DNA from: Dehalobacter sp. DCA
GTDB lineage: Bacteria; Bacillota; Desulfitobacteriia; Desulfitobacteriales; Syntrophobotulaceae
Direction of reading: 5' to 3'
Assembly: GCF_000305775.1 (NCBI RefSeq)
Contig: NC_018866.1
Location: 2,995,001 to 3,059,000 of the forward strand
DNA length: 64,000 bases
The position numbers and the translations under genes are program-made. Each line of letters starts with the position of its first letter. The stretch's first letter is position 1. Positions 33,495 to 41,800 of the stretch are shown in pieces. The notes under the pieces were generated by a model. It was not told the origin of the DNA. It ran no database searches and saw only the letters and a list, made by a program, of their open reading frames with translations.

Positions 33495-34687
33495 GATGGC
33501 TTCATCCTTTTTATTTTATTGACTATTTCATCCGCCTGCGGTGTTTTGCCCAGGATACCCTGTTCATTGGAATACAGGATCACACCGGCTTTCACCTTAT
33601 TCTGCAGACGGTAATTCACATATTCATCAATTTTTAACATGATGGACTCAAATACCTGGCCTCTAAGCCCGTGCCGGTCTAATACCGTAACGGCCTGCGG
33701 TGCTGTCAGGCTAGCCATAATTTCTTTGACTGTCTCCTTCCCGGCGCCGTGTAAGGCAGCATGTACGGCGATAACTTCCATGCGGCAGTCCGCATAGCGG
33801 GAGTGGGTATTCATAATGCCCGCTGCCAGCTTGACCAATTTTCCGGCATGTCCGATCAGCAGCAGGCCGTCAAAGCCCAATTCCACGGTAAAATCCAGCA
33901 TTTCACCAATATAATTGCTGCAGTGGATCAGAGAACTCTCCAGTCCCAGCGTGCTGCGGGCAAAAGTTTCACCGTAATTTCCAGGGCAGACCAGCAGATC
34001 TCTGCAGCCCTTTTCTTTCTGCTGATTCATCTCCAGCCGAATCGTATCGATCAGGGCCTTTTCGCTCATCGGCTCGACAATCCCTATTGTTCCCAGAATA
34101 GAGATTCCGCCGACAATGCCCAGCCGTGGGTTGAAGGTTTTTCTGGCAATGGCCTCCCCTTCCGGAACAGATATCGTAATTTCCAAGCCTCCCTCATAAC
34201 CGTGCTCGGCACAGACTTTCGCCACCTCCGACATAATCATGCTTCTGGGAACAGGATTGATGGCCGGCTCTCCTATAGAACAGGCAAGCCCGGGCTTAGT
34301 AATTCTGCCGACGCCCTGGCCGCCATCGACCTGAATATTGTTATGGTTCGCTCTGGCAACCGTCGCGAAAATAAGGATGCCGTTGGTCACATCCGGATCA
34401 TCGCCGCTGTCTTTTTTTACAGCACACGTCACCTGGTTCATGTCTCTCCGAACTTCCAGCACCTGCATCGCAACCAGTATTCCCTTCGGTGTCGCAATGG
34501 CTATTTCTGTACACAGGTCTCCCGAGAGCAGCATTACCGCCCCAGCCTTGGCAGCCGCCGCCGCACAGGATCCCGTAGTAAAGCCGCATCTCAGTCTCTT
34601 ATTCTGTTTGATGACAAAGAGTTCACCGGATTGACTGTTTTGTGAACTGTTTCGTTCATCGTTTAGATGGTGGATGTCATGATTCAT
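33491..34687 (-). CDS. cbiD: Cobalt-precorrin-5B C1-methyltransferase
   Basis: 398 residues. The N-terminal RCGFTTGSCAAAAAKAGAVMLL and the later VDGGQGVGRITKPGLACSIGEPAINPVPR are diagnostic for CbiD, as are LVCPGNYGE and GLLLIGHAGKLVKLAAGIMNTHSRYADCRME. The protein carries about 25 extra N-terminal residues before the conserved core. It follows cbiO by 19 bases and overlaps cbiL. Confidence 0.95.
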   Translation of the reverse strand: MNHDIHHLNDERNSSQNSQSGELFVIKQNKRLRCGFTTGSCAAAAAKAGAVMLLSGDLCTEIAIATPKGILVAMQVLEVRRDMNQVTCAVKKDSGDDPDVTNGILIFATVARANHNNIQVDGGQGVGRITKPGLACSIGEPAINPVPRSMIMSEVAKVCAEHGYEGGLEITISVPEGEAIARKTFNPRLGIVGGISILGTIGIVEPMSEKALIDTIRLEMNQQKEKGCRDLLVCPGNYGETFARSTLGLESSLIHCSNYIGEMLDFTVELGFDGLLLIGHAGKLVKLAAGIMNTHSRYADCRMEVIAVHAALHGAGKETVKEIMASLTAPQAVTVLDRHGLRGQVFESIMLKIDEYVNYRLQNKVKAGVILYSNEQGILGKTPQADEIVNKIKRMKPS

Positions 34688-34706
34688 CTTTTTTATATTC
34701 CTTCAA

Positions 34707-35585
34707 TCAGTTTGTATCTTTCCAGTTAATTAAAGCTTTTCTGGCCTCAGATATGGTATTGGCAGGCTGGGCAAATTCAAAGCCGTCTTTATCATGCAAA
34801 ATCTCCATAAGATGCCCAATTCTTGGGAGTCTGAGATTAATCCTTCTAATTTCCTCCGGATGCGAAAACACTTCCTGAGGCGTGCCTTCCATTACAAGCC
34901 TGCCGTCATCGACGACATACGCATAATCACAGTAAAGTGGTACGATATCGATGTCGTGCGTTGAGATCACGACGGACAAATTCAGCTCAATTTGCAGTTT
35001 TCTGAGCAGCTTCATTAGCTCACTGACTCCGAGTGGGTCAGGCCCTGCAGTCGGTTCATCCAGAATAAGCACTTCCGGCTCCATTACCAGAACGCCGGCA
35101 ATGGCTGCACGTTTTTTCTGGCCAAAACTGAGGCTGTGTGTGGGCTTGTCTTTCAGGTGGGATATCCCGGTTCTCTTCATGGCTAGATCCACCCTTCTGC
35201 GGACTTCCTCCTCAGGCAGCTTCAGGTTCATCGCGCCAAAGGAGATATCCTGATAGACACTGGCTGAAAACAACTGCTTGTCCGGATCCTGAAAAACAAT
35301 GCCAACAGATTTTCGAAGCTGTTTGAGACCTTTTATTGAATAATCCAGCGGCAAGCCCTTGAATAGGACTTCGCCGCCTGACGGCTTATTGATGCCGTTA
35401 AAGGAAAGCAGCAACGTTGATTTTCCAGCACCGTTGCTTCCGAGGACTGCCGTCGTTTTCCCCTGTTTAATCCCGAGTGACAGGGCCTTTAAGGCCTGGG
35501 TTCCATCACTGTAGATGTAGTGGAGATTTCTGACTTCCAAGATATTTTTAGCCTCCACGTTTTCAATCAAGCCATTTTCGGCCAT
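34707..35585 (-). CDS. cbiO: Cobalt ECF transporter ATPase
   Basis: ABC ATPase of 292 residues that powers cobalt uptake with CbiM, CbiN and CbiQ. Walker A is VLGSNGAGKSTLLLSF, the Q-loop is GIVFQDPDKQLF, the signature is SFGQKKRAAIAG and Walker B is LILDEPTAGPD with the H-loop ISTHDIDIV. All functional residues are present. Its start overlaps the cbiQ stop by one base. Confidence 0.95.
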   Translation of the reverse strand: MAENGLIENVEAKNILEVRNLHYIYSDGTQALKALSLGIKQGKTTAVLGSNGAGKSTLLLSFNGINKPSGGEVLFKGLPLDYSIKGLKQLRKSVGIVFQDPDKQLFSASVYQDISFGAMNLKLPEEEVRRRVDLAMKRTGISHLKDKPTHSLSFGQKKRAAIAGVLVMEPEVLILDEPTAGPDPLGVSELMKLLRKLQIELNLSVVISTHDIDIVPLYCDYAYVVDDGRLVMEGTPQEVFSHPEEIRRINLRLPRIGHLMEILHDKDGFEFAQPANTISEARKALINWKDTN

Positions 35586-36376
35586 TATAGCAAGCCTCCT
35601 GTCAATTGTTTGGAAAACAGCGCAACTGCAATCAGGAATAGGTTAATCAGCACAATCGGAATATATTCTGTCCAATGAGTCTCCGCCTGCTCATGGATCA
35701 CACTGAGCTCACCATCATATCCCCTGGCTTCAAGCGCAATATACAGTTCATCCGCCCTTTGATAAGACCGGATAAAAAGTGACGACGCCAGAGCCGCCAG
35801 TGAACGGTATCCGGAAGAAAGCCCCGCATAGCCCAAGCGGGAATTCTGCGCCGTAAACATGGTGTCTGCCGTTTCCAAAAATACAAAGATAAACCGGTAG
35901 ATCAGTCCCATCAATTCAACCATCAGTCTTGGAACTTTAAGCTTCCGAAGAACTGCCAGCAGGTCTACCATCGGTGTACTCAGCGATAAATAATACAGAC
36001 AGGAAACCGCGCCAAGCGCTTTAAAAAACAGATTTGCCGCACTTAGAATACCGGACTGCGACACCCCGATATACATGCCAAATGCATATACAGAGAATAC
36101 AAAAACATCTTTGTCCCCTGAAACATTGACCGCAATGGTTAAAACGCCGATCACTAAAAAGGAAAGCGGGACAAGCATCAGTCTAATAAAAATTCCAACA
36201 GGTGTACCGCCTTTGCAAACGGTATACCAACCCATTATCAGGAGCGTCAAAATTGACACCGCAACGGATTCAGCCCAGAGACAGACCCCCAAAACCAAAA
36301 TGGCTAAGACTAGCTTTTGCAATGGATTTGTCTGTTTAAGTTTGGATAAATAAGCGTATTTATCGATGTAAATCAT
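35585..36376 (-). CDS. cbiQ: Cobalt ECF transporter T component
   Basis: Transmembrane coupling protein of 263 residues with five or six hydrophobic segments. The coupling motif is in the C-terminal half (RSYQRADELYIALEARGYDGE), where the ARG signature contacts the ATPase. The ATG overlaps the cbiN end by 17 bases, and its stop overlaps cbiO. Confidence 0.93.
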   Translation of the reverse strand: MIYIDKYAYLSKLKQTNPLQKLVLAILVLGVCLWAESVAVSILTLLIMGWYTVCKGGTPVGIFIRLMLVPLSFLVIGVLTIAVNVSGDKDVFVFSVYAFGMYIGVSQSGILSAANLFFKALGAVSCLYYLSLSTPMVDLLAVLRKLKVPRLMVELMGLIYRFIFVFLETADTMFTAQNSRLGYAGLSSGYRSLAALASSLFIRSYQRADELYIALEARGYDGELSVIHEQAETHWTEYIPIVLINLFLIAVALFSKQLTGGLL

Positions 36377-36701
36377 TGTTTACCGGTTCTTCCTTTTTCT
36401 TACGACCCCGCAGATAACCTAACCCGTAGCCCAAAACACCTGCTCCGACGGCTGCCTGAAGCGCAAACAACAAGCTTTCAATTTCTCCGCTGGGCGGCTC
36501 CCAAATCGGTGAGAACCAGGCTTGGTAATTCCCGTTAAGTTCTGTTATAGCTTGTTCAGCTTGGCTGTCAGCTCCAGCAAATTCCGCATTTTTTTGCACA
36601 ATGAGGGGTATAACGGCAAGCGCTATGACAATCGTAATTAAAATAATATTTGTTATGATAACCCGATTTTTATTCTTCGGTTTCATCGTTTCTACAGACA
36701 T
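36360..36701 (-). CDS. cbiN: Cobalt transporter accessory subunit CbiN
   Basis: Small membrane protein of 113 residues with two transmembrane segments (about 15-35 and 78-98) and an extracytoplasmic loop with FAGADSQAEQAI and PIWEPPSGEIESLLFALQAA, typical of CbiN. It assists cobalt loading of CbiM. It is two bases downstream of cbiM. Confidence 0.93.
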   Translation of the reverse strand: MSVETMKPKNKNRVIITNIILITIVIALAVIPLIVQKNAEFAGADSQAEQAITELNGNYQAWFSPIWEPPSGEIESLLFALQAAVGAGVLGYGLGYLRGRKKKEEPVNNDLHR

Positions 36702-36703
36702 TT

Positions 36704-37444
36704 TCAGACCCCCTTTGAAAGTATTTTTAAGTCTTTAAGCTCATCCCCGGCATAGGATGAAATCGCCTTAAATATTAGCACTGTCAAAATACCTTCACTG
36801 ATCGCCAATGGTACTTGCGTTAAGGCAAAAATACCTAAAAACTTGGTTAGTGACGCCATAACGCCGCCTGTTTCAGCAGGAAACGCCAGTGCAAGCTGTA
36901 TCGATGTCGTGACGTAAGTAAATAAATCCCCAAGTGCGGCAGCGAGAAACACAGCAAGCCACTGCGGTCCATTTGCTTTCTTCACAATTTTATATGTAGC
37001 AAAAGCTATCAGCGGCCCCACAATTCCCATCGAAAAAGTATTTGCCCCCAACGTTGTCAATCCCCCATGAGCCAGTAAGATGGCCTGAAACAGCAGTATG
37101 ATCAAGCCAATTACCGCCATCGCGGTCGGTCCGAACAAGATAGCGCCAAAGCCAACTCCTGTAGGATGTGAACTGCTTCCTGTAACGGAAGGAATCTTCA
37201 GGGAAGACAAAACAAAAGCAAAGGCGCCTGCCATCGCCAAAAGCATTAATGTTTTGGGATGCTCTCCAACGGTTCTTCTGATAGAGAAAAAACCAGCTAG
37301 AACAAAAGGTATTGCCAAAGCACCCCAGGCAATACACCAACCCGCAGGAAGGAAACCCTCCATGATATGCATGGCATATGTCTGCCGGGGCAAGAACATA
37401 AACATAAGTACGAGACCCATTATCCAAATCTTTTTATTTATCAT
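36704..37444 (-). CDS. cbiM: Cobalt ECF transporter substrate-binding subunit
   Basis: Membrane S component of 246 residues. A cleavable leader (about 3-22) precedes the mature N-terminus MHIMEGFLP, whose Met-His residues form the metal site. [18 protein letters not shown] and [16 protein letters not shown] are conserved. ATG 37444 is eight bases behind AGGAGA and is preferred over TTG 37450. It is the first gene of the operon, directly under riboswitch control. Confidence 0.94.
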   Translation of the reverse strand: MINKKIWIMGLVLMFMFLPRQTYAMHIMEGFLPAGWCIAWGALAIPFVLAGFFSIRRTVGEHPKTLMLLAMAGAFAFVLSSLKIPSVTGSSSHPTGVGFGAILFGPTAMAVIGLIILLFQAILLAHGGLTTLGANTFSMGIVGPLIAFATYKIVKKANGPQWLAVFLAAALGDLFTYVTTSIQLALAFPAETGGVMASLTKFLGIFALTQVPLAISEGILTVLIFKAISSYAGDELKDLKILSKGV

Positions 37445-37474
37445 CGTCAAACTCTCCTATATAAGATATGAAAC

Positions 37475-37505
37475 AAAAAACCTCTCAACATCTTACGTCG
37501 AGAGG
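37475..37505 (-). terminator. Riboswitch-controlled intrinsic terminator before cbiM
   Basis: On the minus strand CCTCTCGAC pairs with GTTGAGAGG (plus 37497-37505 and 37481-37489; one G-U), followed by six T residues. An upstream GAGAGGG (plus 37549-37555 complement) could pair with the 5' arm CCTCTC as antiterminator. The arrangement fits transcription attenuation of the cbi operon at high cobalamin. Confidence 0.85.
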
Positions 37506-37584
37506 CTCATATGCTAGGAAGTTTTCCTCGGTCTTGCACATAACATCCCCCTCTCTATCACTCGTAGAGTATATGGTGAGACAC

Positions 37585-37785
37585 TAAAACAGGTAGGTCT
37601 TCTGGCTTAAGCATCATCGATCTTCAGACCTTCCCAGTTTCCCAGTGGTATACCTGAAGAACTCCACTTTCACAGCGGCGTGACCGCGCGGGCTTCTACC
37701 CGACTTTCCTTATTCATTGAATGATGTGCATATCAGCATATCAGATTATTAGCTTCATTCAACACCTGTTCTGTCTATTCAGTTT
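37585..37785 (-). promoter_or_regulatory. Cobalamin (AdoCbl) riboswitch aptamer
   Basis: The minus strand shows the class pattern in order: ACAGGTG near the 5' end (37764-37770), a GGGTAGAAGCCCGCGCGG-like stem region, the CGCCGCTGTG core, and the B12 box AAGCCAGAAGACCTACCT (37591-37608). These lie between a promoter and a terminator upstream of cbiM. Binding of adenosylcobalamin is expected to favour the terminator and shut down cobalt uptake, hem and cbi genes together. The limits are approximate. Confidence 0.95.
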
Positions 37786-37797
37786 TAATCCTGATTC

Positions 37798-37826
37798 ATT
37801 ATATCGCTCTTTCGACAAGGAATCAA
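37798..37826 (-). promoter_or_regulatory. Promoter of the cobalamin operon
   Basis: The minus strand has TTGATT (37826-37821), a 17-base spacer and a perfect TATAAT (37803-37798). Transcription would start near 37791, just upstream of the riboswitch aptamer. This is a strong sigma-A-type match. Confidence 0.8.
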
Positions 37827-37884
37827 TATTATTTTTACTTTAGCCTTGAACATATTAATTGAAGTATCTTTACCTCCATCAATT

Positions 37885-38367
37885 CTATTTGTGGTAGGGT
37901 TCACCTTTGCTGATCTTGCACGCCCGGTAAATCTGCTCCAGCAGGACAAGCCTGATCATCTGATGCGGAAAGGTAAGCTTCGAGAACGACCACCGGTAAT
38001 CGGCGCGTTTTCGGATTTCATCTGCCGTACCGAGAGATCCGCCGATCACAAAAGTGATCCGGCTCTGGCCCGAAAGTCCTTTTTCATCAAACAAAGCGGC
38101 AAGTTCGGGTGAAGAAAGTTCCTTTCCCAGAAGATCCAGCAAAACCACATAATCCTGAGGTGAAATTAATTTAAGGACCTTTTCAGCTTCTTTTTGTTTT
38201 ACTTTTGCTTCGTCGACAGCTGATGCCTTTTCGGGGCATGGTTCGTCCTCAACTTCAATCATCTCAAGCCGGATGTACGCGCCAAGACGCTTGGTGTATT
38301 CCTTCAGCCCTTCTCTTAAATAATTTTCTTTGATTTTCCCTACCGCCAGAATTTTGATCTGCAGCAT
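37885..38367 (-). CDS. rlmH: 23S rRNA pseudouridine-1915 N3-methyltransferase
   Basis: SPOUT-fold methyltransferase of 160 residues, acting on the assembled ribosome. The start at ATG 38367 (MLQIKILAVGKIKENYLREGLKEYTKRL) fits the family; the frame upstream to 38520 is non-conserved. The SAM-binding knot has VVLLDLLGKELSSPELA, FVIGGSLGTADEIRKRADYRWSFSKLTFPHQMIRLVLLEQIYRA and the usual C-terminal GEPYHK. GGGGA precedes the start. Confidence 0.96.
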   Translation of the reverse strand: MLQIKILAVGKIKENYLREGLKEYTKRLGAYIRLEMIEVEDEPCPEKASAVDEAKVKQKEAEKVLKLISPQDYVVLLDLLGKELSSPELAALFDEKGLSGQSRITFVIGGSLGTADEIRKRADYRWSFSKLTFPHQMIRLVLLEQIYRACKISKGEPYHK

Positions 38368-38507
38368 GTTTTCCCCAACTCCAGTCACTATGTCTGCGTC
38401 CAAATATTTGCAATCAAAAACTTGAAGGTTAAATCTCTCTAATATTGGATTATTTACAATGAAAATTTTTTTCAAAAGTGTCAATAATATTGATGGAGGT
38501 GAAAAAA

Positions 38508-38735
38508 ATGAGCAGAACAAGTGAAAGCAAAAAAAAGCTGCTGCAGAATCTAAAAATGGAGGCTGCGGCTGAAATCGGCCATCTTGATTTTGTAAGGGAA
38601 AATAACGATCACTATAAAGGCGATGTTACTGCCAGGCAGAATGGTCTGGAAGGCGGCCCGATCGGCGGCCAGATGGTCAAAAAAATGATCGCCTATGCCG
38701 AACAACAGATGAAACAGAATAACGGACTCATTTAG
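38508..38735 (+). CDS. Alpha/beta-type small acid-soluble spore protein
   Basis: 75-residue DNA-binding spore protein. The C-terminal motif RQNGLEGGPIGGQMVKKMIAYAEQQM corresponds to the conserved GxxGGxMVKKMI helix of alpha/beta SASPs, and an N-terminal helix precedes it (the protease-cleavage region EIGHLD). ATG 38508 follows GGAGGTG; an upstream ATG in frame is not used. These proteins coat spore DNA and protect it. It points to an endospore-forming lineage. A terminator follows. Confidence 0.88.
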   Translation: MSRTSESKKKLLQNLKMEAAAEIGHLDFVRENNDHYKGDVTARQNGLEGGPIGGQMVKKMIAYAEQQMKQNNGLI

Positions 38736-38765
38736 TATTCCTAATCTACTTTAATAAATATTCAA

Positions 38766-38800
38766 AACTTCTTCAGCGTACAATACTGAAGAGGTTTTTT
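38766..38800. terminator. Rho-independent terminator between SASP gene and dehydratase-activator gene
   Basis: AACTTCTTCAG and CTGAAGAGGTT (38766-38776 and 38786-38796) form the stem, followed by a T run on the plus strand. It is placed 30 bases after the SASP stop. The convergent minus-strand gene ends at 38802, so it may serve both strands, though the T run on the minus side is short. Confidence 0.8.
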
Positions 38801-38801
38801 G

Positions 38802-41800
38802 TTAAATAATCTTTTGTTCGGAATACGACTGCTCTGTACCCTCTTCAGTGTTATGCAAAGCTGCCGCTCCCTCGCCAAGTGTAGATTGAATTTGCTCGGC
38901 GTTGTTATTCATTTTGTTTTTATCGTTTGTATTGGCATTATTGACTGCTTCCGCCTTCTCCATATTTTTGAAAGCGACTGAAAGCATCAATTTAATTCTG
39001 TTGATTTGATTCACCTGGCTGGCACCCGGATCGTAATCGATAGGCACAATATTCGCCAGCGGATAGCGCCGTTTAAGTTCGCGGACCATCCCTTTACCCG
39101 TGATATGATTTGGCAGGCAGGCAAACGGCTGCAGACAGGCGACGTTCGTTGCTCCGCTTTCTATCAGTTCCAGCATTTCTGCGGTCAGGAACCAGCCTTC
39201 GCCGGTCTGATGTCCGAGATGCATGATTTTGCCGGCCATATCGGCCAACTCATAAATCGATTTGGGAGGATGGAAACGGTTGCTCTTTGCCAGAGCGCGT
39301 TTCATTGTCCGGCGGTAGTTTTCCAACCGCCAGATAATATAGCGGCTGATAAGTTCGCCTTTCAGTGAGCCAGCAAGTTTTTTTCTTCTGAAGATCGTTC
39401 CATACGCACAGTACATAAAGAAATCCATCAGATCCGGCAGAACGGCTTCAGCGCCTTCCTTTTCCAGGACATCGACAATAAAGTTGTTGGCAAACGGATG
39501 GAATTTAACAAGGATCTCGCCAACCACCCCGACCTTTGGTTTCTTGACATCCAGAATCTCGATATGATCGAAGTCCTGGATAATCCGGCGGATATTCCGG
39601 TGGTATTCCCGCAGGCTCATCGCCGCGAGAGTCGGCTTCAGATCCTTCAGCCATTTGGCCAGGAGGGCATTCGTTTCTCCTTTGTTTTTTTCATAGGGGC
39701 GTATAGCATTGGTTACGCGCATCAGTAAATCGCCGTAAACCGTTGCCATGACACACCGCTTAATCATCTTCAAGGAAAGTCTGAACCCGGGATTGGACTC
39801 CAGACCGCCGGCATTAAGGGAAATAACCGGAATCTGTTCCATGCCGGCATCTTTTAAGGCTTTGCGGATAAAACCGATATAATTGCTAGCCCGACAGCCG
39901 CCGCCTGTTTGCGACATGATGACTGCCGTCTTGTTCAGGTCGTAACGGCCTGATTTCAGCGCCGCCATAATCTGACCGACAACCAGGATTGAAGGATAAC
40001 AGGCATCGTTATGCACATGAAGCAGTCCCTGTTCGACAACATCCATCTCGACATCGGGCAGAATCTCTATCTTATAGCCATCTAAACGGGTGGCTTCTTC
40101 TATCAGTTCAAAATGGATAGGTGCCATCTGCGGAGAAAGAATCGTATACTCATGCTTCATTTCTTCTGTAAACATGACTCTTTTGGGTGTCTCAAAAAGC
40201 TTATGCGCATGAATTTGTTTTTTGTCTCTTTCCTTCATTGCAGCGAGCAATGAACGTATCCGAATACGAATAGCGCCCAGATTATTAATCTCATCAATTT
40301 TGACCAGGGTATAGGTCTTTCTGTACTGGTGCAGTATCTCCTGAACCTGATCCGTGGTGACGGCATCCAGTCCGCAGCCGAACGAATTCAATTGGACAAG
40401 TTCCAAGTCATCCCTGGTTGCCACAAAACTTGCTGCTGCATACAGCCTGGAGTGGTAGACCCATTGGTCGAGGACGCGCATAGGCCTTTCCACCTGGCCA
40501 AGATGAGCGACAGAATCTTCAGTCAGCACAGCGATCCCCAGACCGGTAATCATCTCCGGAATCCCGTGGTTGATCTCCGGATCGGTATGATACGGCCGAC
40601 CGGCAAGTACGATGCCTTTCAGGTTGTTCTTTTGCAAATAGTCCAATACTTTTTCTGCCTTGGTTCTGAGGTCCTGGCGAACAGCATCTCTTTCGGCAAA
40701 AGCCTTATCCACAGCACTTGCTGCTTCTTGTCGTGTTATACCCATTGCTTTAAATTCTTCATAGATCCGGACTTTTAAACGTGCCATATCATCGATCGGC
40801 AGGAACGGGAAAATAAACTCAACTTCTTCGTTCCTTATTTCATCCACATTGGCATGAAGGGATTCCGGATAAGAAGTGACAATCGGGCAGTTGTAATTAT
40901 TATTCGCGCCAGCCAGCTCTTTTTCATCCCTCGGAAGGCACGGATAAAAAATCCGCTTGACTCCTTTGTTCAGAAGGTCCTTAATATGCCCGTTGGCCAG
41001 TTTAGCCGGATAGCACAGCGACTCGGAAGCTACGGTCTCCATGCCGAGCTCAAATATCTTTTTCGAGGAGCGGCCAGACAAAATAACTCTGAAACCGAGC
41101 TCCGTTAGCAGCGTATACCAGAACGGATAATGCTCATACATATTCAGGACCCGTGGAATCCCGATTTCGCCACGGGCTGCTTCTTCCTTCTTCAGTGGTT
41201 TATAGGCAAAAAGACGCTCATATTTATAGGCAAAAAGGTTCGGAATATCCTCAGAGGTGCTTTCCAGTCCGGCTCCGCGTTCGCAGCGGTTTCCTGTCAG
41301 AAACTCCCTGCCGTCCGAGAATTGGTTGACCGTCAGCAGGCAATTATTGCCGCATAGGCCACAGTGGCGCGTACGAGTCTCGGTATGGAAATCCTCCAGT
41401 TCATTTTCACCAAGCAGGGTAGTCTGTTCTCCGGCCTGATAATGGTCGCGGGCGATAAGAGCTGCTCCGAATGCGCCCATGATACCGGCAATGTCCGGAC
41501 GAATGACCTGGCGACCGGTGACACGTTCAAAACTTCTTAAAACAGCATCATTATTAAACGTTCCGCCTTGAACAACGATTTTCTTGCCAACTTCGGAAGA
41601 ATTGTGTAGCCGTATGACTTTGTACAACGCATTTTTGACGACTGAATACGAGATCCCGGCCGCGATGCTGCCGATATCCGCCCCTTCTTTTTGGACCTGT
41701 TTGATTTTGGAATTCATAAACACGGTGCAACGGGTGCCCAAATCGACCGGGGTCTTCGAAAATAAACCTCTTTGCACAAATTCCGGGAGAGACAAACTCA

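Noticed and set aside
38368-38520. 51-residue N-terminal extension of RlmH
   Set aside because: Not conserved, and the ATG at 38367 starts the family motif.
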